Assembly: GCF_029870285.1 (NCBI RefSeq)
Contig: NZ_JACSYA010000024.1
Location: forward strand, 18,972 to 82,971
Origin: Delftia sp. PS-11
Lineage (GTDB): Bacteria; Pseudomonadota; Gammaproteobacteria; Burkholderiales; Burkholderiaceae_C
DNA: 64,000 nt
Direction: 5' to 3'
The position numbers were made by a program, and so were the translations under genes. The notes under the pieces were generated by a model. It worked only from the letters and a program-made list of their open reading frames with translations. It searched no databases and was not told where the DNA came from. Of this stretch, positions 45,554-56,234 are shown in pieces; the first letter of the stretch is position 1; every line of letters begins with the position of its first letter.

Positions 45554-46654
45554 ATGCGAATGCGTACTGAGCAGGGCTTTTCCCTGATCGAAATCATGAT
45601 CGGACTGACCGTCGGGCTGGTCAGCCTGCTGGCCCTGTACCAGTTGTACGCTGTCTCCGAAGGCCGCCAGCGCACGGCCATGTCCCTCAGCACGGCGCAA
45701 GCCACCGGCGCCATGGCGCTGTTTTCCATCGGGCGCGACATCCGCTCGGCGGCGCTGGGCTTTGGCGGCATCGGCAAGACCCACCTGGGCTGCACGGTCC
45801 ACGCCTACCATGGCCAAAGAACCCCGGCCAGCTTCGAATTCCGGCTGTTGCCGGTGCTCATCCAGCAGGGCTCCGGTGACGAGTCGGACACGGTCTGGGT
45901 GCTGTCGGGCAGCTCCAGCACCATGGTCACCGGCGTGCGCTACCTGCGCAGTGGCGCGGGCACCTTCACGCTGGAACAGACCCATGCGGGCATCCACGCG
46001 GGCGATGTGCTGGTTGGCACCAGCGACAGCTTTTCCGACCGCTGCCTGCTGATGGAGGCCACGGCGGGATCGGGCACCGAGCGCCTGGGCACGCGGCTGG
46101 TCAAGCGCGAGGCCGTGAGCTACCGCAATTTCTACAGCGGCCAGGATGTCCAGGCCCTGCGCAACGGCGGCAACAGCACCAGCCTGCTGGACAAAAGCGA
46201 CACCAACCTGGGCGAAGGCATGCTCTACAACCTGGGGCCGGAGCCTGTGCTGCATGTCTGGGGCGTCAACGGCAACCGCAGCCTGACCCGCTACAACCAC
46301 CTGACCGAGGCCAGCGGCCAGCAGGTCGAGGTGGCCCAGGACATCATCCAGTTCAAAGCCGAATACGGCTACGACGCCGATGCCAACGGCATGATCGATG
46401 GCAGCACCGAATGGATGGCGGCGCTGCCAGCCTCCGGCGTCCAATGGGAGCGCGTGCTGGCCGTGCGCATTGCCGTGCTGCTGCGCAGCTCGCACTACGA
46501 CAAGGCCGAGGTGACCAGCGCCAAGCCCCGCTGGGCCCATGGCAGCAAAGAGTTCGGCATGGGCACGGCGGGCAGCGACTGGAAGCACTACCGCTACCGT
46601 GTCTATGAAAGCGTGATCTCGCTGCGCAACGTGATCTGGGGGCAGGCGGCATGA
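45554..46654 (+). CDS. pilW: Minor pilin PilW
   Basis: 366 residues. The start at 45554 follows AGGAGG; an earlier ATG at 45533 lies upstream of that site. MRMRTEQG|FSLIEIMIGLTVGLVSLLAL is a classic prepilin leader and helix with Glu5. The large globular domain is normal for PilW. It joins FimT, PilV, PilX and PilY1 in the priming tip complex. Confidence 0.9.
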   Translation: MRMRTEQGFSLIEIMIGLTVGLVSLLALYQLYAVSEGRQRTAMSLSTAQATGAMALFSIGRDIRSAALGFGGIGKTHLGCTVHAYHGQRTPASFEFRLLPVLIQQGSGDESDTVWVLSGSSSTMVTGVRYLRSGAGTFTLEQTHAGIHAGDVLVGTSDSFSDRCLLMEATAGSGTERLGTRLVKREAVSYRNFYSGQDVQALRNGGNSTSLLDKSDTNLGEGMLYNLGPEPVLHVWGVNGNRSLTRYNHLTEASGQQVEVAQDIIQFKAEYGYDADANGMIDGSTEWMAALPASGVQWERVLAVRIAVLLRSSHYDKAEVTSAKPRWAHGSKEFGMGTAGSDWKHYRYRVYESVISLRNVIWGQAA

Positions 46655-47268
46655 GTGCGCACAGGGTGCACAGGGCGTACCGCACACGCCTGCGGCCATC
46701 GGCACCGGCGCAGGCACAGGCACAGGCACAGGCGGGCGTGATCCTGTGGGTGGTGCTGGTCATGCTGCTGGCCATGGCCCTGGGCGGTCTGGCCCTGCTG
46801 CGCAGCGCCAGCACGGGCGCTGGCATTGCTGGCAGTCTGTCGCTGCAGCGCAGCGCCACTTCGGGCGCCGACCTGGGCCTGGAGCAGGGGCTGGCCCGGC
46901 TGGACAGCCTGTACACCTCGGCAGCCGATGCCATGGACAGCGACAACACCGCCCATGGCTACTACGCCAGCGCCGATGCGCGGCAATCCGCCCCGGACTT
47001 TGACTGGGACGCAGGCTCCGTGCAGGCCACCAGCGACGATGGCCTGGGCAACCGGGTGCGCTACGTCATTCACCGGCTGTGCAGCCACAGCGGCGCAGTG
47101 GATGCAGCCGGCCAGCAATGCCAGCAGCCGCAGGCCCAGGACTGCCCTGGGTCGTCGGACATGACCGGCAGCGTATCGCACTGCCGCGCACGGCCCATGT
47201 ACCGCATCACCGCGCGTGCCGACGGGCCGCGCGGCACGGTCAGCTATGTGCAGATGAATGTGTATTGA
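46651..47268 (+). CDS. pilX: Minor pilin PilX
   Basis: 205 residues. A long basic leader ending in a Gln-Ala repeat (QAQAQAQAG) precedes the hydrophobic helix VILWVVLVMLLAMALGGLALL. There is no Glu at position 5, as in other PilX/GspK-type tip subunits. A Cys-rich stretch sits near the C-terminus. It overlaps pilW by four bases. Confidence 0.85.
   Translation: MSAHRVHRAYRTRLRPSAPAQAQAQAQAGVILWVVLVMLLAMALGGLALLRSASTGAGIAGSLSLQRSATSGADLGLEQGLARLDSLYTSAADAMDSDNTAHGYYASADARQSAPDFDWDAGSVQATSDDGLGNRVRYVIHRLCSHSGAVDAAGQQCQQPQAQDCPGSSDMTGSVSHCRARPMYRITARADGPRGTVSYVQMNVY
46711..46733. repeat. Hexanucleotide repeat in the PilX leader
   Basis: CAGGCA is repeated three times plus a partial copy, encoding alternating Gln and Ala. 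Six-base changes keep the frame, so slippage would only alter the leader length. Confidence 0.8.
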
Positions 47269-47300
47269 CGGCGCCGCTGCCCGCAGACAGGAGAGTTTCC

Positions 47301-50300
47301 ATGCCCCCCAGCCATGTTCCCGTTTTCAGGGGCCGGTGCGGCCGCCGCCGCAATATGCCCCGCCGCAACATGCCCCGTCTGGCCGCAGCCGTGCTGGCCG
47401 TGGCGCTGGCTGGTGGCGCCGGCATGCTGGCGCTGGCGCAATCCCTGGACATTGCCGATGTGCCCATTGCCACCGCAGGCGGGCAGGCCAAGCCCAATGT
47501 CATGCTGCTGATGGACACCTCGGACTCGATGCTGCGCACCCACATGCCCGATGACTGGGAATTGGACAGCACCACGTATTTCCCCATGGGCTACAAGAGC
47601 GCGCTGTGCAATCCGCTGTACTACAACCCGGCCACCCGCTACCAGTTGCCCCTGGGGCCGGATGGGCGCTCCCTGCCTTTGCCGCCCTTTGGCGCAGCCC
47701 CCTACGATGGCTATGACCCAGGCTCCCGGAAGGTGAACCTGGCTACCGAATTCCAGGCCTATGACCGCAACACACGGCGCCTGGGCTACCAGGTGGAGGA
47801 CAGGAAGCAGGCGGCTTATTACTTTGAGTGGCAGACGGCTGCTGGCTATGAATCTGCCAGATTCGAGCAACCTGGGCATTGGGGTGTTTGCAGCAGGCCG
47901 CATTGGTGGTATGTGCAATTCAATCCCCAGCTCGACAAGGATGATGGCTCCTCGCCTTACGACCTGTCCTACTATCTCCAGTCGGGTCGCATTGGGGGCT
48001 ACTGGACCCGGCGTCGCATCCCCGAAGCCCAGCAGCAGAACTTTGCCATCTGGTACAGCTATTACCGCAGCCGGCTGAACATGGCCAAGTCGTCCGTGAG
48101 CCGGGCTTTCCATACGCTGGACGACAATTTCCGCGTGGGCTTTGTCACAGTGGCCAAGCCCCAGGCCGGGCAGGCCCACAGCGGCTATCTGCCTCTGGCG
48201 GACTTTGATGACACGCAAAAGGGAAAATGGTTCTCTGCCGTGCAGGCCCGCAAGACGGGTGGCGCCTCGCCCATGCGCGAGGCACTGGCCCGCGTGGGCC
48301 GCCACTATGCGGGCAAGACCGATGGCATCAACGACAGCATGCCGCTGCCCGGCGGCGCGCAGCCCATACAGCGCTACTGCCAGCGCAACTACGCCATTGC
48401 CACCACGGACGGCTACTGGAACACCGCCGACGAGACCGCCGGGCCGGTGGGGCTCGACGGCACCACCCTGGTGGGGCAGCAGGATGGCCCGCCTGACCAC
48501 CCTGTGACCGGCCCCGAAGGGCTGACGCCGCGCCCCATTTTCGACGGGGCGCAAAGCGGCATCCGCTGGGTCCATGACGCCACCAACACCTATGAGTACG
48601 CGCCTTGCACCGACCAGGGTTTCACGCTGACGGAAAAGGCCAGCGGCACCAAGACCGTGACCCAGTACCGCAAAATCCCCAAAAAAGACGTGCAGGAACA
48701 GTCTTACCGGGAAGCGGCCTACCAGGGGTTCAAGCAGCGCAAGCGGCGCCACATGGAAAGCCTGACCCTGGTGGAGCACGAAGATGCTCATCCGCAGTAC
48801 ACGCAACTGGTGCACAAGCAGTATCTGCAAGTGCCGCTGATGGGGCGGGTGCGCGTGTTCCGGACACGCCTGCTGACAAAGAATTTCAGCGTGCGGCGGC
48901 TTGCTGTTGTACAGACCAGAAGCTGGCAAGAGCAGCGCTATGAGACATGGCCCACGGTCACCATCACCCGCGTGGAAAAGCGCGCGCACAAGTACGTGCG
49001 CGTCAGCGGCGAAAACAATACGGCCCAGGTGGTGGATTTCTGCGATGTGGCGCAGTCCGACTGCAAGCTGCTGACCCAGGCGCCTGCGGTGGTGGATGCC
49101 AGCACCTGCCAGAGCGGCAGGGATGCCGATGACTATCAGGTCAGCTGCCACCAGACGGTGAGCACACGCAATGACTACCGGGACTGCGCCGCCAACCACG
49201 GCAAGTTTGTACCCCAGCTGGGCAATGTGGCGTGCTCCGGCACGAGTACGGTGCATGATGGGCCGGTGCCTTCCTGCAATGCACAGGCGGGCAACGTGTC
49301 TTTCGGGCCCTGTCGGGAACGCAAGGAGGAAACCGATGTCGAGGTCTGCACGCCCTCTGAACCCACCCAGAGCAATGCCTATGTGCGAACCCGTTGCGGG
49401 CAAAGAAATATGGGCAGCACGTCTGCACTGGCCTGTACACCCGGCTACGACGCTGCAACCCGCACGCACACGCAATGTGTTGAGGTGACCCAGGATCTGT
49501 ATGTGCCCAAGGACTCCTGTGTTCCCGGTGCTGATTGGGTGGTCAATCAGCAAACCCAAAGGCAGGAGCGCTGCGACGGGGTAGTGGATGAAAATACCAC
49601 GTGGATCACGTCTGTCAGTGATTGCCGGTGGCTGGCGACCTCACAGCAAGGCACGAACAATCAGAGCAATGGATACAGAATCTACCGGTGCGAGACCTAT
49701 GACAGCGGGTCGCCAGAGCCCCGCAATCCGGCCATCTCCTGCCAGAGCCTGGTGAACACCCGCTGTGTAGATCCGAAGGAGGACCGGGTGCTTTCTGTCA
49801 CCCCGATGTCGGCAGACGCATGCCAGACAGCCTTGGCCAGCGCGCCGCCACCCAGCCAGAGCAACGGCTGGACGGTGACCACTTGCGAAACGGTTACGGC
49901 ACGGCCTGCGTTCAGTTGCCAGCGGCCCCAGGGGGCGGCTTCGGTGCCGGGCTATGGCCCCAGGCCCACGCAAAGCTGCCGGCCTTATCAGGAGGCAACG
50001 CCTGGAAACCAGTGCATGCGCTATTCCTGCCATACCCAATGGGAGCCGCCGCTGCACCTGCCCGAGCAGGAGGTGCCTGCATGCACGGCCAGCGAAGCCA
50101 CCGAGGCCAATGGCTGGACCGCGACCGAGTGCCGGGCGATGGCGCGCGACCCCATCCGCAAGGTGCAGGCCTGCACGCAGGGCGAGGTGGTCGGCAACAA
50201 GACCACGGTGCATTGCGAGGCCGTCACAAAATCCCAGGACATGGCCTTTGGCACGTGCAACCAGGCCGATGCCGGGCCGGACAATGACTGGGTCAAAACC

Positions 50301-53171
50301 CGCTGCACCAGATTTGACGATCCCGTGTACCTGGAGTCGAAGGCCGACTTCGATGCCTGCCAGCCCGGCACCAATGCCCAGGGCGTGGAGACCCTGTGCC
50401 AACAAGAGGTGATCGAGCGCAGCGTGCTGCGCCCCGGCGATATCTGCCAGCCTGGCTATGACGCCAGCGTCCGGGGCGTGGTCACCTGCGACTGGACCAG
50501 CAAGCCGCCGCAGACGGTTCAGCAATGCCCGTCTGCGGCAGAGCTGCAGGCCACCGGTGCGACCTGCACGCCCATCGAGCGCTGGAAGATCCGCTATGTC
50601 TCCCGCTGGACTTCCATCAAATACAGCCTGCAGGGTACGCAGCCAGGGAGCGAGCGCGAGCGCCGCAGCGGTACAGTGTCCGGCGACCTGGAAAACCCGC
50701 CTGTCTGCTATGCGGCGCATGAGAGGCCCGCCTTGCCCCAGCGCGATAGCCCGACCGATGGCCGTGGGCGCGAGAAGCTGCCCGCCACCCACCAGACATC
50801 CCCGGCCTGCGCGCAGCTGCCATGCCATGTGGACGAAATGGACCCGGCCACGGGCGGCAGCCCGAACGCGCTGGCCGATGTGGCCCAGTATTACTACGCC
50901 ACCGACCTACGCCCTGACATGCCCGACAGGGTCAAGCCCGTGGGCACTGGCGCCGAGGATGACAAAGCCACCTGGCAGCACATGGCCACCCATGTGATCG
51001 GCATGGGCGTCTCGGGCGTGCGCGAGTTCCGCAAGGACTACAAGACCAGTGCCAGCGGTGATTTTGCCGAGATCCGCAAGGGCACGAAAACCTGGCCGGT
51101 CTGGCCGCCCAGGAATGCGCAGGCCAGCCATCTGTTCGATCAGCGCGAATCCATTGACGACTTCTGGCATGCCGCAGTCAATGGGCGGGGTCTGTATTTC
51201 AGTGCCGATGATCCCCAGGCCGTCGAGGCGGCCTTGCAGCAGTTGTTCGTCAGCATCCGGGCAGCGGTGGGATCGGGCTCCGGCGTGGCCGTGGCCGCGC
51301 CGGTGACGGACAACGGCAGCCCGCATGCCTATGGCGCCACCTACAAGACGGGCGACTGGTCCGGCGATGTCGAAGCCTTTGCCATCGATGCCGCCACAGG
51401 GCGGCGCACCCGCCTGGACGGCTGGTCCGCACGCGCCAGGCTCGATGCCAGGGCCCATGCCGACCGCAGCATTTATGCCATGGGCGCCAGGGGCGCGCTG
51501 TTGAGCACTTCGGTGTTCCAGTGGAATCAGCTGAGTGCGGCGCACAAGGCCCTGATCGCTGGCAGCCAGGACCGCGTGGGCGCGCTGCTGAGCCAGTTCG
51601 GGCAGATGAGCGACAGCCAGAAGGCGGCCGCTGCCAGCGGCGCCAATCTGGTGCAGTTCATCCGGGGAGATCGCACGCACGAGGGCTTTGCCAGCGGCGA
51701 CGACCGGCGGCTGTACCGCACGCGCGCCAGCGTTCTGGGCGATATCGTGGGCTCGCAGCCCACCTATGTGGGCCCGCCGCAGCGGCGCTACCAGGATGCC
51801 GGCTATGCCGCATTCCGTCTGGCCCAGCGCGCACGCAAGCCCATGGTGTATGTGGGGGCCAACGACGGCATGCTGCATGCCTTCCATGCCGAGCCCGATA
51901 CGCGCAAGGCGGAGGCCGCCAGGGAGGCCTGGGCCTTTGTGCCGACGGCCGTCATGGCTGGCCTGCCGGCGCTGGCCAGCGCGGACTATGAGGACCGGCA
52001 CCGCTACTTTGTCGATGGCACGCCCGTGGCTGGCGATATCCACGATGGCACCCGCTGGAGAAGCATTCTCGTGGGCGGGCTCAACAAGGGCGGCAACGGC
52101 TACTATGCGCTGGATGTCACCGACCCGCTCAACCCCCGGGGGCTGTGGGAGTTCGAGACCGGCGGCTACAGCTTTGGCCGTCCGCTGATCACCAAGGTCG
52201 GCGGCACCTGGGTGGTGCTGCTGACCTCGGGCTATGCCATCGGGCAGGATTCGGGCAGCAGCAAGGTGTTCATGCTCAACGCTGGCAGCGGCGAACTGCT
52301 GCAGACGGTGGTGGTGCCGGGCAGAGGGCTGCGCGAGATCAACAACTGGGTGAGCAACCCCAGTGTGGACAACTCCACCGAGCGGCTCTATGGCGGCGAC
52401 CTGCAGGGGCAGGTCTGGCGCATTCCTGTCGTGTCTTCGGCAGCGGGCGCCCGTCTGGGCTCGCCCGTGCGCCTTGCCACGCTGGCGGACGACCAGTCCA
52501 AGCCCCAGCCGGTGACCACGCGCGTGGAGCTGGTGCCCTCCAGCGGCAACCCCCGCACGCCACGCCTGCTGGTGGGCACGGGCCGACTGTACGGCCTGAG
52601 CGATCTTGGCGACACCCAGATGCAGACAGTCTATGGCTTTGACGACCCCGAGGCGGCGGCTCCCTACCTGTCGCTGCGCTCCGCCCTCAAGCAGATGCAA
52701 CTGCAAGGCCGCCTGCAAAGCCAGGGCGGCACAGGCGAGAGAACATTGCGCTGCACAGGCTCTGCCACCGACTGCAAAAACCTCGCCCCCGGCTGGTATG
52801 TGGACCTGCCCGACAGCGGCGAGCGGGTGAACGCGAACATGCGCCTTGCCCACTCAACCCTGGTATTTGCCAGCAACGTGCCGTCCAACGAACCCTGTGA
52901 AGTGGGCGGCTATGGCTGGATCAACTACCTGGACTGGAACACAGGGGCCGCCGTAGGCGCCAGCCCCGATGGCAGTGGCGGCAAGGCATCCCAGGGCGTA
53001 GAGGACTCGCTGATCTCGGGCCACGACCTGTCCGGCGGAAGCGATGGCAAGGTCACGGACCACATCTCGACCAGCGGCGCCAGCCGCGATCCGCTGGATG
53101 TGCGCATTCCTTATGCCGCACCCCGTCCCATGGGCAAGCGCCTGAGCTGGCGCGAACTGGTGGTGAAGTAG
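47301..53171 (+). CDS. pilY1: Very large PilY1-type pilus tip adhesin with a Cys-rich insertion
   Basis: 1956 residues from the ATG at 47301 (site CAGGAGAG), clearly longer than the roughly 1000-1400 usual for PilY1. A signal peptide ends near residue 47. The N-terminal part is von Willebrand A-like, with a MIDAS-type DTSDS at residues 72-76. From about residue 575 to 1090 lies a Cys-rich region with repeated short motifs such as SNGWTVTTC, ANGWTATEC and DNDWVKTRC. The C-terminal third (from about 1330) is the PilY1 beta-propeller, with PMVYVGANDGMLHAFHAE and KGGNGYYALDVTDP. It should cap the pilus and act in adhesion or surface sensing. Confidence 0.92.
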   Translation: MPPSHVPVFRGRCGRRRNMPRRNMPRLAAAVLAVALAGGAGMLALAQSLDIADVPIATAGGQAKPNVMLLMDTSDSMLRTHMPDDWELDSTTYFPMGYKSALCNPLYYNPATRYQLPLGPDGRSLPLPPFGAAPYDGYDPGSRKVNLATEFQAYDRNTRRLGYQVEDRKQAAYYFEWQTAAGYESARFEQPGHWGVCSRPHWWYVQFNPQLDKDDGSSPYDLSYYLQSGRIGGYWTRRRIPEAQQQNFAIWYSYYRSRLNMAKSSVSRAFHTLDDNFRVGFVTVAKPQAGQAHSGYLPLADFDDTQKGKWFSAVQARKTGGASPMREALARVGRHYAGKTDGINDSMPLPGGAQPIQRYCQRNYAIATTDGYWNTADETAGPVGLDGTTLVGQQDGPPDHPVTGPEGLTPRPIFDGAQSGIRWVHDATNTYEYAPCTDQGFTLTEKASGTKTVTQYRKIPKKDVQEQSYREAAYQGFKQRKRRHMESLTLVEHEDAHPQYTQLVHKQYLQVPLMGRVRVFRTRLLTKNFSVRRLAVVQTRSWQEQRYETWPTVTITRVEKRAHKYVRVSGENNTAQVVDFCDVAQSDCKLLTQAPAVVDASTCQSGRDADDYQVSCHQTVSTRNDYRDCAANHGKFVPQLGNVACSGTSTVHDGPVPSCNAQAGNVSFGPCRERKEETDVEVCTPSEPTQSNAYVRTRCGQRNMGSTSALACTPGYDAATRTHTQCVEVTQDLYVPKDSCVPGADWVVNQQTQRQERCDGVVDENTTWITSVSDCRWLATSQQGTNNQSNGYRIYRCETYDSGSPEPRNPAISCQSLVNTRCVDPKEDRVLSVTPMSADACQTALASAPPPSQSNGWTVTTCETVTARPAFSCQRPQGAASVPGYGPRPTQSCRPYQEATPGNQCMRYSCHTQWEPPLHLPEQEVPACTASEATEANGWTATECRAMARDPIRKVQACTQGEVVGNKTTVHCEAVTKSQDMAFGTCNQADAGPDNDWVKTRCTRFDDPVYLESKADFDACQPGTNAQGVETLCQQEVIERSVLRPGDICQPGYDASVRGVVTCDWTSKPPQTVQQCPSAAELQATGATCTPIERWKIRYVSRWTSIKYSLQGTQPGSERERRSGTVSGDLENPPVCYAAHERPALPQRDSPTDGRGREKLPATHQTSPACAQLPCHVDEMDPATGGSPNALADVAQYYYATDLRPDMPDRVKPVGTGAEDDKATWQHMATHVIGMGVSGVREFRKDYKTSASGDFAEIRKGTKTWPVWPPRNAQASHLFDQRESIDDFWHAAVNGRGLYFSADDPQAVEAALQQLFVSIRAAVGSGSGVAVAAPVTDNGSPHAYGATYKTGDWSGDVEAFAIDAATGRRTRLDGWSARARLDARAHADRSIYAMGARGALLSTSVFQWNQLSAAHKALIAGSQDRVGALLSQFGQMSDSQKAAAASGANLVQFIRGDRTHEGFASGDDRRLYRTRASVLGDIVGSQPTYVGPPQRRYQDAGYAAFRLAQRARKPMVYVGANDGMLHAFHAEPDTRKAEAAREAWAFVPTAVMAGLPALASADYEDRHRYFVDGTPVAGDIHDGTRWRSILVGGLNKGGNGYYALDVTDPLNPRGLWEFETGGYSFGRPLITKVGGTWVVLLTSGYAIGQDSGSSKVFMLNAGSGELLQTVVVPGRGLREINNWVSNPSVDNSTERLYGGDLQGQVWRIPVVSSAAGARLGSPVRLATLADDQSKPQPVTTRVELVPSSGNPRTPRLLVGTGRLYGLSDLGDTQMQTVYGFDDPEAAAPYLSLRSALKQMQLQGRLQSQGGTGERTLRCTGSATDCKNLAPGWYVDLPDSGERVNANMRLAHSTLVFASNVPSNEPCEVGGYGWINYLDWNTGAAVGASPDGSGGKASQGVEDSLISGHDLSGGSDGKVTDHISTSGASRDPLDVRIPYAAPRPMGKRLSWRELVVK

Positions 53172-53252
53172 AGGCAGGGGCAGGGCAGGGCTGTATGCGC
53201 CGTCTGGTACAAAGACAGTCTCTCCCCCCAGGCTCCACGGAGCAGTGAAACG

Positions 53253-53630
53253 ATGCGCGCCTGCATTCTTACCCTTTTGGCCATTGGCGCCACAGCGCTG
53301 CTGCCCGCCGCACCGGGCCAGGCACAGACAAACGCGCGCAGCCGCCAGGAAGTCAGCGCCCTGCTGGACTTTGTGCAAGGCAGCGGCTGCCTGTTCATCC
53401 GCAATGGCAGCGAATACTCCTCCGCCGATGCGCGCCAGCATCTGCAGAAAAAGCGGGAATACCTGGAAAACAAGGGCCTGCTGAACAGCGCCGAGGACTT
53501 CATCACCCGTGCCGCCACCGGCAGCAGCATGAGCGGCAAACCCTACAAGGTGCGCTGCGCAGGCCAGGAGCGCCCCTCCGCCGAATGGCTGGGGCAGGAA
53601 CTGGCACGCCTGCGGGCCCTGCGCCCTTGA
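53253..53630 (+). CDS. DUF5329 family secreted protein
   Basis: 125 residues with a signal peptide (ILTLLAIGATALLPAAPGQA). The core LLDFVQGSGCLFIRNGSEYS, AEDFITRAATGSSMSGKPY and VRCAG is that of DUF5329. Two cysteines in the mature protein could form a disulfide. The function of the family is not known. It lies 81 bases downstream of pilY1 and may be read from the same transcript. Confidence 0.82.
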   Translation: MRACILTLLAIGATALLPAAPGQAQTNARSRQEVSALLDFVQGSGCLFIRNGSEYSSADARQHLQKKREYLENKGLLNSAEDFITRAATGSSMSGKPYKVRCAGQERPSAEWLGQELARLRALRP

Positions 53631-53651
53631 GGTGGAATGAGGCTGAGTATT

Positions 53652-53716
53652 GGGGGGCTGTAGTGGGTGAGGGGAGTGGTTGATTGGGGTCGGTTGAGGG
53701 ATGGGACGGCACGGGG
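53652..53716 (+). repeat. G-rich tract with quadruplex potential
   Basis: On the plus strand G-runs of three or more stand at 53652, 53665, 53671, 53686, 53698, 53703 and 53713, with loops of 2-11 bases and very little C. It lies between the pilus locus and the restriction system. Confidence 0.45.
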
Positions 53717-53909
53717 TGTCGTGGTCAGGTTTTTTCGGGCACTCCGATAAGGCGGATTTGAAATTCAATGGGCTGCTGTGTGCTGTTGCTCGTACTGGCA
53801 AGGGAACTGGCAGGCGTAGCACACTGGCAATTGCTTCGTGCAGAGGTTCCTTAGCCCGTGCAATACTCGCCCTCGTAGGGTTGAAACCCCAAGCCCTCGC
53901 TCGTAACAC

Positions 53910-56234
53910 ATGACACAAGAAACCAACAACCTCGCCGCCGACCTGTGGGCGCTGGCCGACCTGCTGCGCGGCGACTTCAAGCAGAGCCAATATGGCCGCG
54001 TCATCCTGCCCTTTGCGCTGCTGCGCCGCCTGGAGTGTGTGCTGGAGGGCAGCAAGCCCGCTGTGCTGGCTGAAAGCGCCAAGGTCGAGAAAATGGCCAT
54101 TGCCGAAGAGGCCAAAGAAAAGCTGATCCTGCGCGCCGCCGGTGGCCTGAGCTTCTTCAACACCTCGCCCATGGACCTCAGCACCCTGGGCGAGTCGGGC
54201 ATCAAGGCCAATCTGGAGCGCTACATCCAGTGCTTCTCCAAAAACGCCCGCGAGATTTTTGACCACTTCAAGTTCGCTGAATTCATTGGTTTGCTGGGCG
54301 ATGCCAACCTTCTCTACAAGGTCGTGCAAAAAGTCCGCACCATGGACCTGCACCCCAAGGTCGTTTCCAACCACGACATGGGTCTGGTGTTTGAAGAGCT
54401 GATCCGCAAATTTGCCGAAAGCTCCAACGAGACGGCAGGCGAACACTTCACCCCGCGTGACATCGTGCGCCTCACCACCTCGCTGGTATTCATGGAAGAC
54501 GATGAAGCCCTCACCAAGCCCGGCATCATCCGCACCATTTACGACCCCACAGCGGGCACGGGCGGCTTTCTCTCGGCGGGCATGGAATATGTGCACGAGC
54601 TGAACCCCCAGGCCGTGATGCGCGCCTTTGGCCAGGAGCTGAACCCCGAGAGCTACGCCATTTGCAAGGCCGACATGCTTATCAAGGGGCAGGATGTGAG
54701 CAACATCAAGCTCGGCAACACGCTGTCCAACGACCACCTCTACGCCAGCAAGTTTGACTACATGCTCTCCAACCCACCCTTTGGCGTGGACTGGAAAAAG
54801 ATCGAGGGCGACATTACCGACGAACACACCCTCAAAGGCTTTGACGGCCGCTTTGGCCCCGGCCTGCCGCGTGTGTCGGATGGCTCGCTGCTGTTTTTGC
54901 TGCATCTCATCAGCAAGCTGCGCGATGTGAAGGACGGCGGCTCACGCATCGGCATCATCCTCAATGGCTCGCCGCTGTTCACTGGTGGCGCAGGCTCGGG
55001 CGAATCGGAAATCCGCCGCCATATTCTGGAAAGCGACCTGCTCGAAGCCATCGTCGCCCTGCCCACCGACATGTTCTACAACACCGGCATTGCTACCTAT
55101 GTGTGGGTGCTGTCGAACAAAAAGCCTGCTGAGCGCAAAGGCAAGGTGCAGCTCATCAATGGCACCAACCTCTGCGGCAAGATGCGCAAATCGCTGGGCA
55201 GCAAGCGCAATGTGATGGACGAGACCGACATTGCCACCATCACCCGCTGCTTTGGCAACTTTGAGGTGGTGGAAGCGCAGGCGCTCAACAAGCCGGCGGA
55301 AGCCAAAAGCAACCGGGGCCGCCAAGCCGCCAATCCCAAGCCCGAAGCCGTCAAAACCTTTGCCAGCAAAATTTTTGCCGCGCATGAGTTTGGCTACCGC
55401 CGCATCACCATCGAGCGGCCCCTGCGCCTGTCGTGGCAGTTCAGCGATGAACGCATTTCCAGCCTGCGCTTTGCGTCTGGCGCGCTGAATGCGGCCATGC
55501 AGTGGGTCTACGCCGAGTACGGCCAGCTCTACTGGCAAGACGATGTCGATTGCGACCTCTACGGCCAGCTGGACGACTACACCGAAGAAATACGCGCCCA
55601 CCTCAAGCGCCACTTTGCCGACCTCAAGGAAAAGCAGATCAAAGACCTGCTCGACGCCACCACCTGGCTGGATCAAAAGGCCGTGCTGCTCAAAGCCCGC
55701 GCCCTGCAAAGTGAAATCGGCAGCGCCCAGCACGACGACTTCAATGCCTATGACGAAGCCATCAAGGCCGCGAGCAAGCGGGCCGGCATCACGCTGGACG
55801 CCAAAGAGAAAAAGCAGATCGCCGATGCCGTGAGCTGGAAGAACCCCGCCGCCGAAAAAGTGGTCAAGAAGGTGCACAAAGGCAAGGCCAACCCACTGTA
55901 TGGCCTGTTTGCCGTGAACCAGGAAGTCATTGAATACCAGGCTGATGGCGAACTGCGCGACTTTGAAAATGTGGCCCTGGACCCCAGCCGCACGGTGAGC
56001 GCCAGCGTGGAGGCCTACTTCATCGCCGAAGTGCAGCCCCATGTGCCCGATGCGTGGATAGACGCCAGCAAGCGTGACGCCAAGGATGGCGAGATTGGCA
56101 TCGTTGGCTACGAAATTGCGTTTAACCGCCACTTCTACCAGTACCAGCCGCCACGGCCATTGGAAGAGATTGACGCCGACTTGGACGCCGTGAGCGCCGA
56201 GATCATGGCTCTGCTGCGTGAGGTGCATTCGTGA
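53910..56234 (+). CDS. hsdM: Type I restriction-modification DNA methyltransferase subunit
   Basis: 774 residues. The N-terminal helical domain ([21 protein letters not shown]) is followed by the SAM-binding motif PTAGTGGF near residue 215 and the catalytic NPPFG near 290 of N6-adenine methylases. A long C-terminal extension (from about residue 500) is charged and helical, and is longer than the classic 500-residue HsdM. It methylates adenines in the recognition site together with HsdS. Its stop overlaps the hsdS GTG start. Confidence 0.95.
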   Translation: MTQETNNLAADLWALADLLRGDFKQSQYGRVILPFALLRRLECVLEGSKPAVLAESAKVEKMAIAEEAKEKLILRAAGGLSFFNTSPMDLSTLGESGIKANLERYIQCFSKNAREIFDHFKFAEFIGLLGDANLLYKVVQKVRTMDLHPKVVSNHDMGLVFEELIRKFAESSNETAGEHFTPRDIVRLTTSLVFMEDDEALTKPGIIRTIYDPTAGTGGFLSAGMEYVHELNPQAVMRAFGQELNPESYAICKADMLIKGQDVSNIKLGNTLSNDHLYASKFDYMLSNPPFGVDWKKIEGDITDEHTLKGFDGRFGPGLPRVSDGSLLFLLHLISKLRDVKDGGSRIGIILNGSPLFTGGAGSGESEIRRHILESDLLEAIVALPTDMFYNTGIATYVWVLSNKKPAERKGKVQLINGTNLCGKMRKSLGSKRNVMDETDIATITRCFGNFEVVEAQALNKPAEAKSNRGRQAANPKPEAVKTFASKIFAAHEFGYRRITIERPLRLSWQFSDERISSLRFASGALNAAMQWVYAEYGQLYWQDDVDCDLYGQLDDYTEEIRAHLKRHFADLKEKQIKDLLDATTWLDQKAVLLKARALQSEIGSAQHDDFNAYDEAIKAASKRAGITLDAKEKKQIADAVSWKNPAAEKVVKKVHKGKANPLYGLFAVNQEVIEYQADGELRDFENVALDPSRTVSASVEAYFIAEVQPHVPDAWIDASKRDAKDGEIGIVGYEIAFNRHFYQYQPPRPLEEIDADLDAVSAEIMALLREVHS

